Below, piece by piece: positions 48,116 through 57,407 of a stretch of 64,000 bases of DNA. The notes beneath the pieces were generated by a model, which was not told the origin of the DNA, did not search any database, and saw only the letters and a list, made by a program, of their open reading frames with translations. Source of the stretch: Pelagomonas calceolata (taxonomy: Eukaryota > Sar > Pelagophyceae > Pelagomonadales > Pelagomonadaceae); NCBI GenBank assembly GCA_918797485.1, contig CAKKNE010000003.1, positions 4,402,001 through 4,466,000 of the forward strand, written 5' to 3'. Made by a program: the position numbers and the translations under genes. Within the stretch, counting starts at the first letter, position 1, and each line of letters starts with the position of its first letter.

Positions 48116-49351
48116 TCACGAGGCGGCGCACGCGAGCGCCCGTTTCGCGTCGCGCGTCGCCGCCTCGAGCGCGGCGCGGTCGAGGGCGTAGCGGACGAGC
48201 CGCGACGCGACGCCGGCGCTCTTGTCGGCGCGGTAGGCGCAGAGCTCCTTGAATGTGCCGGGCACGCCCTCGTGCACGTAAAACGCGGGGCGGCCGTCGG
48301 CGAGGGTCGCGAAGCCGTCCACGGGGTGGTCGTTGACCTCGCCCCGGTCCGAGGCGGGCGTCGCGCGGAGGAGCGCGACGGGCGCGGAGAAGCGGACGCC
48401 GTCGCACGAGAAGGCGAGCGCGACGTAGGCCTCCGTCGCGAGGTACCGCGCGGTCCGGTTCAGGGCGTCCGGCGGCGGCGCGACGGCGACGGGGAAGAGC
48501 GCCGCGAGCGAGCCGCCGGGGTCGACGGGGTTGGGCTTGGCGGCGAAGGTGTAGACGTCGGCGCCGACGTCGGCGGCGACGGCGCGCTGCCAGGCCTCGG
48601 CGCCCGCGAGGAAGCGCACGCGCCGGAACGGGCCCCAGGCCGCGCCCGGCGGCGGCGGCGCGCCGGCGGCGGCGACGACCTGGACCGCGCGGCCGCCGCC
48701 GCCCGCCCGCGTGTTGGCCCGCGCGTAGACGAGCGTTCGCCCGCGCAGCGCGGCGGCGGAGAAGCGGCCGTCGAACTCGCACGCGTCGAAGCCCGCGCGC
48801 CGCTCGACGCACTTATCGCGCGCGAAGGCCCCGCCGAAGCCGTCGCCCGCGGGCCGGAACGCCGCGTCGAAGCGCCGCGTCGCCGCGAGCGGCGACCGCA
48901 GCGCGGGCGTCGTCCGCAGGCCCGCGAGCTTCCCGCCGAGCGCGCCTGCGAGCGCGCCGTGCGCGTCGCGCAGGAGCGCGAGGTTCATGGACGCGAACGG
49001 CGCGCGGAGCACCACGGCGGCGGCGCCGCACGTGGCGCCCAGGCCCGCGTCGGCGCAGCGCCGCCGCGTCGTTGTGTCGCGCTTGTTCGAGTGCGGCCAG
49101 CTCCCCGCGAGCGCGTAGACGTCGACGGCGCCGCCCCGCGCCGGGTCCTGCTCGACCGAGAAGTAGCGGCTCGGGTCGTGGTACGGCAGCCGCAGCGCCT
49201 CGCGCGCCTCGCGGACCAGGTCCGCCGCGACGACGCGCCGCGCCGGCACTTGCGGCGCCGCCGCCAGGCACTCGCGCCGGCGCCGGCGGCCAACGAGCCG
49301 CCGCCTTTTGGCGTCGCCTGCTACCACCGCACAGCATAGTAGGAGCCTCAT
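48116..49351 (-). CDS. Secreted protein of unknown function
   Basis: 411 residues, one exon, from the ATG at 49351 (MRLLLCCAVVAGDAKRRRLV, signal-like). Beta-rich with motifs such as RTLVYARANTR, WGPFRRVRFLAGAEAW and VALAFSCDGVRFSAPVALLR, which suggest a beta-propeller of the GH32/43-like clan, as in the gene at 57408-59584, but similarity is not strong enough to assign. Cys pairs fit the secretory pathway. A small minisatellite of CATCGATGGC units lies 30-70 bp upstream of its ATG. Confidence 0.6.
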   Translation of the reverse strand: MRLLLCCAVVAGDAKRRRLVGRRRRRECLAAAPQVPARRVVAADLVREAREALRLPYHDPSRYFSVEQDPARGGAVDVYALAGSWPHSNKRDTTTRRRCADAGLGATCGAAAVVLRAPFASMNLALLRDAHGALAGALGGKLAGLRTTPALRSPLAATRRFDAAFRPAGDGFGGAFARDKCVERRAGFDACEFDGRFSAAALRGRTLVYARANTRAGGGGRAVQVVAAAGAPPPPGAAWGPFRRVRFLAGAEAWQRAVAADVGADVYTFAAKPNPVDPGGSLAALFPVAVAPPPDALNRTARYLATEAYVALAFSCDGVRFSAPVALLRATPASDRGEVNDHPVDGFATLADGRPAFYVHEGVPGTFKELCAYRADKSAGVASRLVRYALDRAALEAATRDAKRALACAAS

Positions 49352-50080
49352 GGTCGTGGGCTGCTCATGGGGCTGCCCCCATCGATGGCATCGATGGCGC
49401 GTCGCATCGATGGCGTGTCGTGAAACTGCCCGATGGCAGGAGACGGGCAATTAACCTTTCAGCTGCGAAACGCAAGCTGTTCAAAACTGCGACGGCGCGG
49501 ACCACCAGGGTGTTAATAAAAGTGTAGATGTTATTAGAGTAAGTGTGAGTGTGAGACCCGCTTGGAGGTGTAAGTGTGAGTGTGAGACCGGTCGCAGACC
49601 TCAGATGTGAGTGAGTTCGAGCGGGCGCCTGAAATTTTTTTTAGTGCGAGGCGTCGCAAATAACTGCATTTCCGGCCATGTCGTCTTCCAGGCTCTGAAG
49701 TGGTCTGCCAAGCACGCGTGGCGGCGCTCTCAGCACTTTTGAGGCTAAATTTAGCGGATTTTAGAAAAACGCTTAAAACCCGAATTTACGAGTGTAAAGC
49801 TCGCAAAATACAACCCTCTAGGCGCGCACCCCCGCAACCCGAATTGACTATAGCGACTATAGCTATTTCCGCAATACATATAATATTATATACGCAATTA
49901 TTGCATAGCTCTACGCTGTGCTGTATGCCAAGCAAGCTGATGCTCGGCCCGACACGAACGTCTGTCAGATCGGCTGCCCCGGGCGACTCATGCTAGCGCG
50001 CGAACGCTAAGTGCTCGTGGCTGCCCCCAGAGCGCTTGCATTATGGTCGCCACTTGCCCCCGCACGAGATAAAGCAAGCC
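49352..50080. other. Spacer with short tandem and dispersed repeats
   Basis: Contains CATCGATGGC repeats (49379-49420), GTGTGAGTGTGAGAC repeats (49545-49590), and AACCCGAATTTACG plus CCGAATTGACTATAGCGACT (49777-49868), which resemble repeats at 6747-6847 and 7029-7050. No gene recognised. Confidence 0.45.
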
Positions 50081-52223
50081 ATGCGGACCGTACTGCTGCT
50101 GCTGGGCGCCCTCGCCGAGGGCCGCACATGGTTAAGCCAAACCAAACAGAAACCGAAGCAAGCGCGCCGCGCGCCGCCGCCGGGCGCGGGCGTGAGCCCC
50201 CTGGACGACGCCGTCGCGCGCACAACCTCTGTAGCCGCCTGGTTCCGCGGCGGCCCGCCGCCGCGGCACTGGGTGGCGACCCTACCCAACAACTACCGGG
50301 GCGGCGCGTTGCTGGGACAGGGCACGGTCAAGAAGGCGTTCGCCGTGCCGAACCGCACTGATGTGGTGCTGAAGACACGAGTCATGCACGGCGGCGCCCG
50401 GCAGCAGACCTGGGCCGAGGTGCTCTACCTCGAGTTTTTGAGAGGGAAGGCGGGCGTCCCCAAACTGCACGGAGCCTGGCAGGAGAAGCGGAGCGTGTAC
50501 TACGTGGTGCAGCGCTTGAGTGTTCCGCTGGTCGAGAACTCGGAGCCGTCCGCGGCGTGGTTGAAAACGTGTCGGGCCCGGCCGCTCGAGACTGCGGTAT
50601 CACTCATAGAGGGCGTCCGGTCGTTCGCCGACGCGGGCTTCTTCGACGCGGAGCACTCTCTGGACGGGCGCAAGTTCGCCCTATCAAAAGACGGCGCCGT
50701 CTACCTAGTCGACGCACCGGCGCCGCTCGCCACGTCGCCGGTTCGAAATGTGGTGGACTGGGTGCTCCGCGGCACGTGGAAGGACCGTAACGCGACGAAG
50801 GACCGGACCTGCCTCGCGGACAAGGACTGCCCCCGGCTTCGTGAGCAGGGCAGGGGCGAGCGCGTCCCGGGCCACAAGCGGGCCGCGCGCGAAACTGGAG
50901 GCTGGTGCCGAAATGGGAGGTGCGCCGGCATCGACGCGCGGGCGCACGTCTACGACCTGGCGACGCGGGCCTGGGCGCTGCCGCTGATTCTGGCGGAGGG
51001 CCGGTTTTCATCACAAAAGGCGAAGCAGCGCCTGGAGCAGCTAATAAAGCGCATGCGAAGCGAGGCGCCCGAGGACCGGCCGAGCTTGTTCTTTTTCCGG
51101 TGTCCGAAGCCCCTGGTGCTGCCGCGTATACGAAGCGACGACCGCCCGGGGAGCCTACAAGACGCCGTCGACGCGACCCTCCGCGCAACGCAGGCTGGAG
51201 GCGCTATCGACGCTGGACGCCGAGCTGGCGCCCGCGTGGCCCACCGTTGTCACTGGAGACGCCGCGGCGGTCGCGCGCGCCGCGGCGGCGGCCGCCTGGT
51301 CCCAGGGCGCGCCGCCGCCGCGGCACTGGACAACCAGTTCAAGTACCGGCTACGACCTCGGCCCCGTCCTCGGCGAGGGCGCCCGCAAGAAAGCTTTAAC
51401 AGTTGTGGGCCGCCCGGACGTCCTCGTGAAGACGCGTGTCAGGACGTCGGCGCACAAGGTCCGGAGCGAACTCGCGGCGCGCGCCGAGGTTATGTATTTG
51501 GAGCTCAACCGCGGGCGCCGGGGCGTGCCCCGGTTGTACGGCGGCTGGCGCGACGCAAGGGAGGACCGCGTCTACTACGTCGTGCAGCGCGCCGGCTCTC
51601 CCATAGTCGTCGACGAAGTATCGACTGTGCCGTCCGCCGCGTGGCTCGCGTTTTGCCGCGCCGACCCGGTCGGGGCGGCGACGGCACTGGTCGAGTGCTT
51701 CCGGTCCTTCACCTCCTCCGGCTACTTCATGGAGGACCTCCACGGCGCGCAGTTCACGTTGGCTGGCAATGACATATACGCGATCGACGCGCCGGAGACG
51801 TTGCCAAACGCGCCCGTGGCGGCGGTGCTGGACTGGACCGCGCGCAAGGGGGGAACGTCATGGGGGGGCCTCAAGTACGTCGAGATGCGGTTGAGTGTTC
51901 ATCAAAATTGCACTGTAGATGGCGACTGCCCGGCGACGTCGGACATTGAGCTGTGCGCCTTCCGCGACTGCGTCCCCGGGTGGGACCAGGGCGCGCGGGA
52001 GGCGCGCGGCTGGTGCCGCAAGGGCTGGTGCGCTCTAGTGGATGCGCGGGCGCACACGTACGACCTGGCGACGCGGGCCTGGGCGCTGCCGTTGATGTTG
52101 AAGGAGGGCCGGTTCCCGTCCCTTCATCAAAAGCGGCGCCTGGAAGAGTTAATAAAGCGCATGCGAAGCGAGGCGCCGGAGGACCGGCCGAGTCTCTCCG
52201 ATGTTCTCGCGGCGCTCGGTTGA
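50081..52223 (+). CDS. Tandem-duplicated secretory kinase-fold protein (FAM69/PIP49-like)
   Basis: Exons 50081-51099 and 51194-52223 around a 94-bp GT-AG intron (phase 2); 682 residues. MRTVLLLLGALAEGRTWLSQ is a signal peptide. Each half is one kinase-like unit: LLGQGTVKKAFAVPNRTDVV-LKTR, WAEVLYLEFLRGKAGVPKLH, YYVVQRLS, KFALSKDGAVYLVDAP; and PVLGEGARKKALTV, DVLVKTRV, AEVMYLELNRGRRGVPRLYG, YFMEDLHGAQFTL, IYAIDAPE. The Gly-loop, Lys and DxxH-like patterns fit FAM69/POMK-type kinases; DFG is replaced by DAP, so activity is uncertain. Between them are Cys-rich insertions (CLADKDCP). Unit ends are nearly identical in DNA (51042-51084 and 52150-52192). Confidence 0.65.
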
Positions 52224-52226
52224 TTT

Positions 52227-53037
52227 CTTCTCCCGCCCTCCGAGCGCGGGCCGTTCGGTTCGTTAATTGTGGATGAAAACTAGGCTGGAGTTGATGTAAT
52301 GTACTGTAGTAATTGGATGTTAAAAGGCGGCGTCAATCGCGGGTGTTCTTCGGCGATCCGCAAGACTCATCTGCGAATGTCGCCGCGGGGCGTTGTGTTC
52401 GTAAAGTTTCATCAACGTACCCGCGAGGGAGCGTGTTTGTGGTGCTCTTCATCAAGATGCGTCTTGTCTAGATACCCGCACACACAACCGTTTGTGGGGA
52501 TACCGCCAACGGGCCCGCTTTCCAGTAGGAGATACATATCTCCGCAACATGAGCGATTGGGTCGAGAAGGAACGTTTCGGCTTGCCGGAATATTTACTCA
52601 GAACGTGCCCCTCGTCTCTTCGGGAAGGGCGGAGGTTGAAGACGAAGTTCCGATTGGGTTGCCACGATCTCCGGAGCTCGAGCTCCCGAACGCAGCTTGT
52701 CCGCAACGCGCAATGTCCCTGTTGCAAATCCCGCGAGTCGGAAACGATTCAACATGCCCTACTTGAATGCTCGGCTTTTACGAAAGAACGTGACACGTTC
52801 CTTGAACGGTTCTACGAGTTGCACCCTATCGCGCGTGGCTTGAGCCCCGAAGGTCTTTGCGACGTCCTAATGAGTGACGACTTACCTCACGAGACTGAGA
52901 ATACTATGTATAGATACCTTATTCTATTTCGAGGCTCCGGTTGGGCATCCTGACCGAGCGGGGAGAAGGCTCCTAGGAGCTTGTTCCTTTTTTTAGGTCT
53001 TCCTTAATTTATTTATTTATTTATTTATATCTAGGGT
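52227..53037 (+). mobile_element. LINE (non-LTR retrotransposon) 3' end
   Basis: 52440-52953 in one frame encodes a typical LINE ORF C-terminus: YLRNMSDWVEKERFGLPEYL, KTKFRLGCHDL, then a CCHC-like block in AQCPCCKSRESETIQHALLE followed by C-S-AFTKERD. After the stop come a short 3'UTR (GGAGAAGGCTCCTAGGAGCT) and a terminal ATTT tandem tail (53004-53030). The 5' part, including reverse transcriptase, is missing, so it is a truncated copy. Related 3' ends lie near 25068-25120 and 56990-57060. Confidence 0.75.
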
Positions 53038-53192
53038 AGGAAGGGCTAGAGGGTTTCTGTTTCTTGGCAGCCCGAATAGGGGTACTTTTTTTTGCTGCAG
53101 GGGCACCGTCGCCCGGGGACGCCCGGCGTCCCAGCCGAGCATAGAACCTGCCGGGGGTGCTTAAGAGGCAGAGCCTGCAGCCTGGTTCACCG

Positions 53193-54502
53193 ATGCGTCT
53201 CTTCCCGAGTTTCGTCACGCTCGCGACCGCCCTCGACGCCGAGGAGGCCGCCTGGGTCGCGCGCTGGCGGCGGCCGCCGCAGTCGAAGAAGCACCACTGG
53301 CACAGGCTCGCCGGGCCCATCGACGTCTCGTGTACGTTCCGGTACCGCCTGGGCTTGACGAAAGACGCGGTCGGCGCCGCGGGCCCCGCGCTCGACCTCC
53401 GCTTCGACCAGCACCAGCGGTGGCTCTCCGAACCGCACGCGCCGGAGAGCGCCGCGTTCGCGGCGACGCCGCGCCTGTGCGCGTCGGCGGCGAATCAGGA
53501 GGCGCTCGACGGCGCCCCGGCGCACGTCATGGTCACGTCGTCGCTCGCCTACCTGTTCCGGCTCTGGCCCTACTTCGCGAACCACGTGCGCTTCGCGAAG
53601 CGACGCCGGAGGCGGTTCTTCGTGTGGATCGGCGAGCTGCCGGAGGGTCTCGCGACGACCATCGGCGGCGCGTGCCGGAGGTCGGCGCAGGGGCACGTGT
53701 TACTCGACCAAGGCATGCTGCCGAGGGACCTCCAGCGCCGGGTCCTGAAGTCGATCTACTTCCAACGGGAATCCGCCCAGACGATCTACAACAGCAACCA
53801 CTACAACAAGATGCCCGCCGTGCGCGAGCGGCGTCCGTCGACGGCCGGCGACCCGGGCGCGACTCCCCGGCGCGGTCCGCGCAGGCGCTCGCCGCGCTGG
53901 ACCACCCGCGCGTCGGCGGCGTCTTCTACGGCGACCTCGACTCGTACTACGACGGCGAGGGAGACGACGTCGCCGCGCTCCACGCCGACCCGAGCGTGGA
54001 CTACGCGGCCTTCACGAACTCCGGCCCGCAGCACGCCTTCTGGAACGTCAAGGGCTGCGCGTTCTACGCCCGCGACGCGCCGCTCCCGAAGAGACTGCTG
54101 GAGGCGTGGCTGCGCGACCGGTGCGGCTTCAAGGACCAGTACCCGTACTGGCATTCCATTTTGGTGGAGGGCGCGCGCGCGGGCTGCCTGGCGTACGACG
54201 GCGAGATCTACCGCATGCTCAGCTACGAGGCGATGAAGAAGGGGGCCGCCACGTATCCGTCCCTCGACGTCGCCGCGGGCGCGCTGCGGCAAAAGTGCCC
54301 CGCCTTTAGGTTCCGGCCGCACAAGTTCGCGCGGCCGCTGCACCGGAGCGTCGGCCCGGACGCGGTCGTGGGCTTTTCCTACGCGGCGGCCGGCGCGGTC
54401 CATGCGATGAACGTCTCAAACGTGCTCGCGAACACGCCGGCCGGGGGCGACCTCCTTGGCGCGCTCGGCCTGGCGGGCGTCGACGCGGCGGCGTACTCCT
54501 AG
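53193..54502 (+). CDS. Glycosyltransferase-like secretory protein with DxD motif
   Basis: Exons 53193-53819 and 53885-54502 around a 65-bp GT-AG intron (phase 0); 414 residues. The join reads YNKMPA-ALAALDHPRVGGVFYGD, leading into FYGDLDSYYDGEG with a DxD-type motif, then WNVKGCAFYARDAPLPKRLL, DQYPYWHSILVEGARAGCLA and YDGEIYRMLSYEAMKK, a layout like Golgi nucleotide-sugar transferases (GT34-like). N-terminus MRLFPSFVTLATALDAEEAA is only weakly signal-like. The start follows the LINE tail by about 155 bp. Donor and acceptor unknown. Confidence 0.6.
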
Positions 54503-54689
54503 TGTTGTGTGGTCTGTAACTCATTCTGTAGCTCATGTCGTCGTTGGCGGTCCGGGCGGGCCCGGCGCGCGAGGAAGCCGCTTGGGAAGCCCGAGGGGCT
54601 CAGGCTAGCGATGATGATATAAAATGAGCCGGTTTTTACACTATTTTCGAGATTTTAGAGGTAGGAGGCTTGTCGCTTTTAGGCATTCA
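54503..54689. other. Convergent spacer
   Basis: 187 bp between the glycosyltransferase stop and the small AT-rich ORF stop. Contains GATGATATAAAATGAGCC at about 54610. Nothing else is seen. Confidence 0.3.
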
Positions 54690-54914
54690 CTATAAACACT
54701 CTTCGTCAGTAGGCCGCGGAACCTTGTGGGCCCATAACGTAGCAAGAGTTGCGAATGATGCAAGACCAAATAGGTAATAAGACTGTTCTGGTTTAATCTT
54801 CTCATGATTGACAACTTGAAGTGATTTAACCCAGTCTTTTGGTGGTTCCTTTCGTCTACAATTACCCATGTACTTGAAATAAACATGATTCGAGAAGTGT
54901 CGAAGTGCGTCCAT
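54690..54914 (-). CDS. Small single-TM protein with AT-rich codons
   Basis: 74 codons from an ATG at 54914: MDALRHFSNHVYFKYMGNCR, then PPKDWVKSLQVVNHEKIKPE and a hydrophobic YYLFGLASFATLATLWAHKV, ending DEECL. The GC content is far below that of neighbours, and third positions favour A/T, so it may be a recent import (organelle, foreign or mobile DNA) or a small mitochondrial-type membrane protein. A GGTACC array sits about 40 bp upstream, as for other genes here, supporting it as a real gene. Family not recognised. Confidence 0.45.
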   Translation of the reverse strand: MDALRHFSNHVYFKYMGNCRRKEPPKDWVKSLQVVNHEKIKPEQSYYLFGLASFATLATLWAHKVPRPTDEECL

Positions 54915-54950
54915 GTCGTCAAAAGGAGCTAGCAAACCGCAGGTTTCGAT

Positions 54951-55005
54951 TACCGTAGGTACCGTAGGTACCGTAGGTACCTACGGTACCGCAATTGGTA
55001 CCGCA
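54951..55005. repeat. GGTACC palindrome array in a divergent promoter
   Basis: Three direct ACCGTAGGT units then TACCTACGGTACCGCAATTG and GTACCGC, lying between divergent ATGs at 54914 (-) and 55185 (+). Confidence 0.65.
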
Positions 55006-55184
55006 GTAGCCCCTGCCAGGCGCAGTCGTGATTGGGAGAACCCGCTCCGCATCGCAGCTCCAGCTCCGGCAACACCAAGGGGAGCAGTCCATATATTCTC
55101 ATCGCCGGTGGGCCACCATTACTCACGCGCTACGGGGGCTGCATCTGAGACAGTGGGGCAGCAACAGCATTTATTCGAGCCGTG

Positions 55185-56591
55185 ATGCAGCGCGCAGTCA
55201 TCGCGCTCCTCTGGAGCGGCCTCGCGTGCGCGGGCCTCGAGCCGATCATGGAGAACTGCCTCCAGCCGCGAACGAAACCAGAACAATATGTGGTCATGCT
55301 CTCGGCCTTCGAGCAGATGAACAAGAACATCGCAGTCGTGGGGGAGGTCGCCGCGTGGGCGAAGAAACTGAATCGCATTTTCGTCGAGCCTACGTACTGC
55401 TACAGCCGCGTCGCGCCGCCCTTCGACTCCATCGAAGCGGGCGGGTCGGTTCTGCAAAAGGAACTTGGGAACCATGCCGACCGCTTGCGGGAGCTCAACC
55501 GCACCGACCTCTGGAAATGTAGCATAGCGAAGCAACGCCTGAGCTCCGTGCGCGACATCGGAGACCTCTGCCGAAACGTTCCCACTATTTCCCCGGCTAC
55601 GTTCTTACAGCGGCTCGAAGCGAAACCTGCGCTGAAAGAGTCCTTGGCGGTCTTCTTCCAAGGCGCGCATCTCAAGGAGGTCCTCGACGGGAGCCGAGGC
55701 AAATCCATAGTATATTTGGTGGGCCTCCACCGCCGGCTCGTATCGAATCATGATATCGCGGACGGCAGATGCATCACGAAGACGTGCCACGGGCTCAAGG
55801 CAGGCCCGGCGCCTTCATTAATCAAGGTCGCCAGGAAGGCCGCGGACAAAGCTCGGCCGTACACGTGCGTCAACGTGCGCTCGGAGACGACGCTCACGGC
55901 CGCCTCGCTGCGCTGCCCCGCGCAAATCTACGCCGCCACCGCACGAGCCAGGGCCGCGCTGCCCCCATTAAGAAACGGCACCACTCTCGTCGTGTCGGAT
56001 TTGTATTCGTCAACCTCGGGGACGTACACGGCCGGCGGCCGCCACGACCACCTTAAGGAAATCCTACGAGCGCGTCTCGAAAATCTCTTATTCGGCGGCA
56101 GCCGAACTGCCGAAGCAACGCCGCGGCCGCTGAACGCGCGGATGTGCGGCGCCGGGCAGCAGGCGCTGCTCGGGACGTCGTTCAAGCGCTTCTGCGTGTG
56201 GAGCGCCGTGCCGTTTCTGACGCGCGGGTTGCGCGGCTCGACCTATTGATTTCCGCACAGGTGGTGCAACGCGCGGGGGAACTGCACAGCGTGCGACCTC
56301 TGCTACCCTGCGCAGCCCGCGGGGCGCCGGCGCCTCGTGGCCGTCTCCGGGACCCGGAAGGGCCCCCTCGAGGCGCTCCTGCGGCGGGACGCCCCCGGCT
56401 CTGCGAAGGCGGCCATGACAGAGCAGGTGCTCTGCGCCCTCGCGGACACCGTAGTCATGTGCGCGAAGCAGGAGGGTTGTCCCTGTGGACGCGGCCTACG
56501 CAGCGGCTTCGTGAGCGCGATCCGGGCGTACCGCGCGCAGCTTGGCGGTTCCGTGGCGACCGATGCGGCGGGGGGGATATTTAGTTTCTGA
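55185..56591 (+). CDS. O-fucosyltransferase-like secretory protein
   Basis: Exons 55185-56197 and 56261-56591 (phase 2); 447 residues. MQRAVIALLWSGLACAGLEP is a signal peptide. The N-terminal PEQYVVMLSAFEQMNKNIAV, VGEVAAWAKKLNRIFVEPTY and later YTCVNVRSETT resemble O-FucT-type enzymes (N-terminal strand and LNRTLV/HVR-like blocks). The C-terminal MTEQVLCALADTVVMCAKQE resembles their terminal helix with Cys. The 63-bp intron (56198-56260) removes an in-frame TGA at 56247 and joins RFCV-WCNARGNCTACDLCYP. Its end, TTGATTTCCGCACAG, closely matches introner ends (TTGATTTCCACACAG), so it may be an old introner remnant. Moderate confidence in function. Confidence 0.5.
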
Positions 56592-57407
56592 CACCCCGGG
56601 CCACGGGCGCGAAGTCGGGCTCGGTCCCCTAATTTGTGATTCGAGTTCCCAGCCACTTGTGCGGAGACTCGGACGGTTTTTCGGTACTGCGGACTCAACG
56701 GATAACGGACTCAAGGGGGGCCGGGGGGAAGCCAGATTTTGATAGACCATAGCGCGTTAAATACGTAGCCTATGCGCACCTGGGATTTTCATAAACTAAG
56801 GTTCCTTACGTCTATTCCCACCTTCTGACAAAGGGGGATACGAAACGGTCACGGTTAGGATCTGACGATTATAAGGCCCCGGACTGCCCCCGTCAGTGGC
56901 GTTTAAGCATTTGAAATTAATTAATTCCTTAATTAATTAATTAATTAATTAATTTAAGCAAGCAATTTATTTAATTCACCGTGACTGACAGGAAGACCTA
57001 AAAAAGGAACAAGCTCCTAAGAGAGCCTTCTCCCTGTTCGGTTAGGATGCCCAACCGGGGAAAGGCCCTTTTCTCACCGAGACCGGGCTGGTGGGGAGGG
57101 GTCACATTCGCGGCGAGACGCCGTCGTGAAGTTGCCCATTCTGAGCATTCTCCAACACACGTTGTTTGAATGCAAGGCCCTTCGCGAAAGACGTGGGTAC
57201 TAGGCGCCAGGTGCGAATTGCCCTACTACAGTCATAAATGATACACTGGCTTAACTCGGGAAAAGCAAAAGAAAGAAACGACATGACTCAAGTTGCCAGT
57301 GGAATAATAATAGTCGAGGTCGGCAAGATGACGCGTCGATCACATGGCCCACTGCGATCTGTGGCGGACGCCATCGGACCAGGCCAGGCCCCGACAACGA
57401 CGGAGCG
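56592..57407. mobile_element. Spacer with LINE 3'-end fragments
   Basis: 56921-56953 is an AATT tandem; 56990-57060 (GGAACAAGCTCCTAAGAGAG ... GATGCCCAACCGG) is an inverted copy of the LINE 3' end at 52930-53010. About 57130-57195 on the plus strand reads ILQHTLFECKALRERR, resembling the LINE block TIQHALLECSAFTKER, so two oppositely oriented fragments lie here. No host gene seen. Confidence 0.55.
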
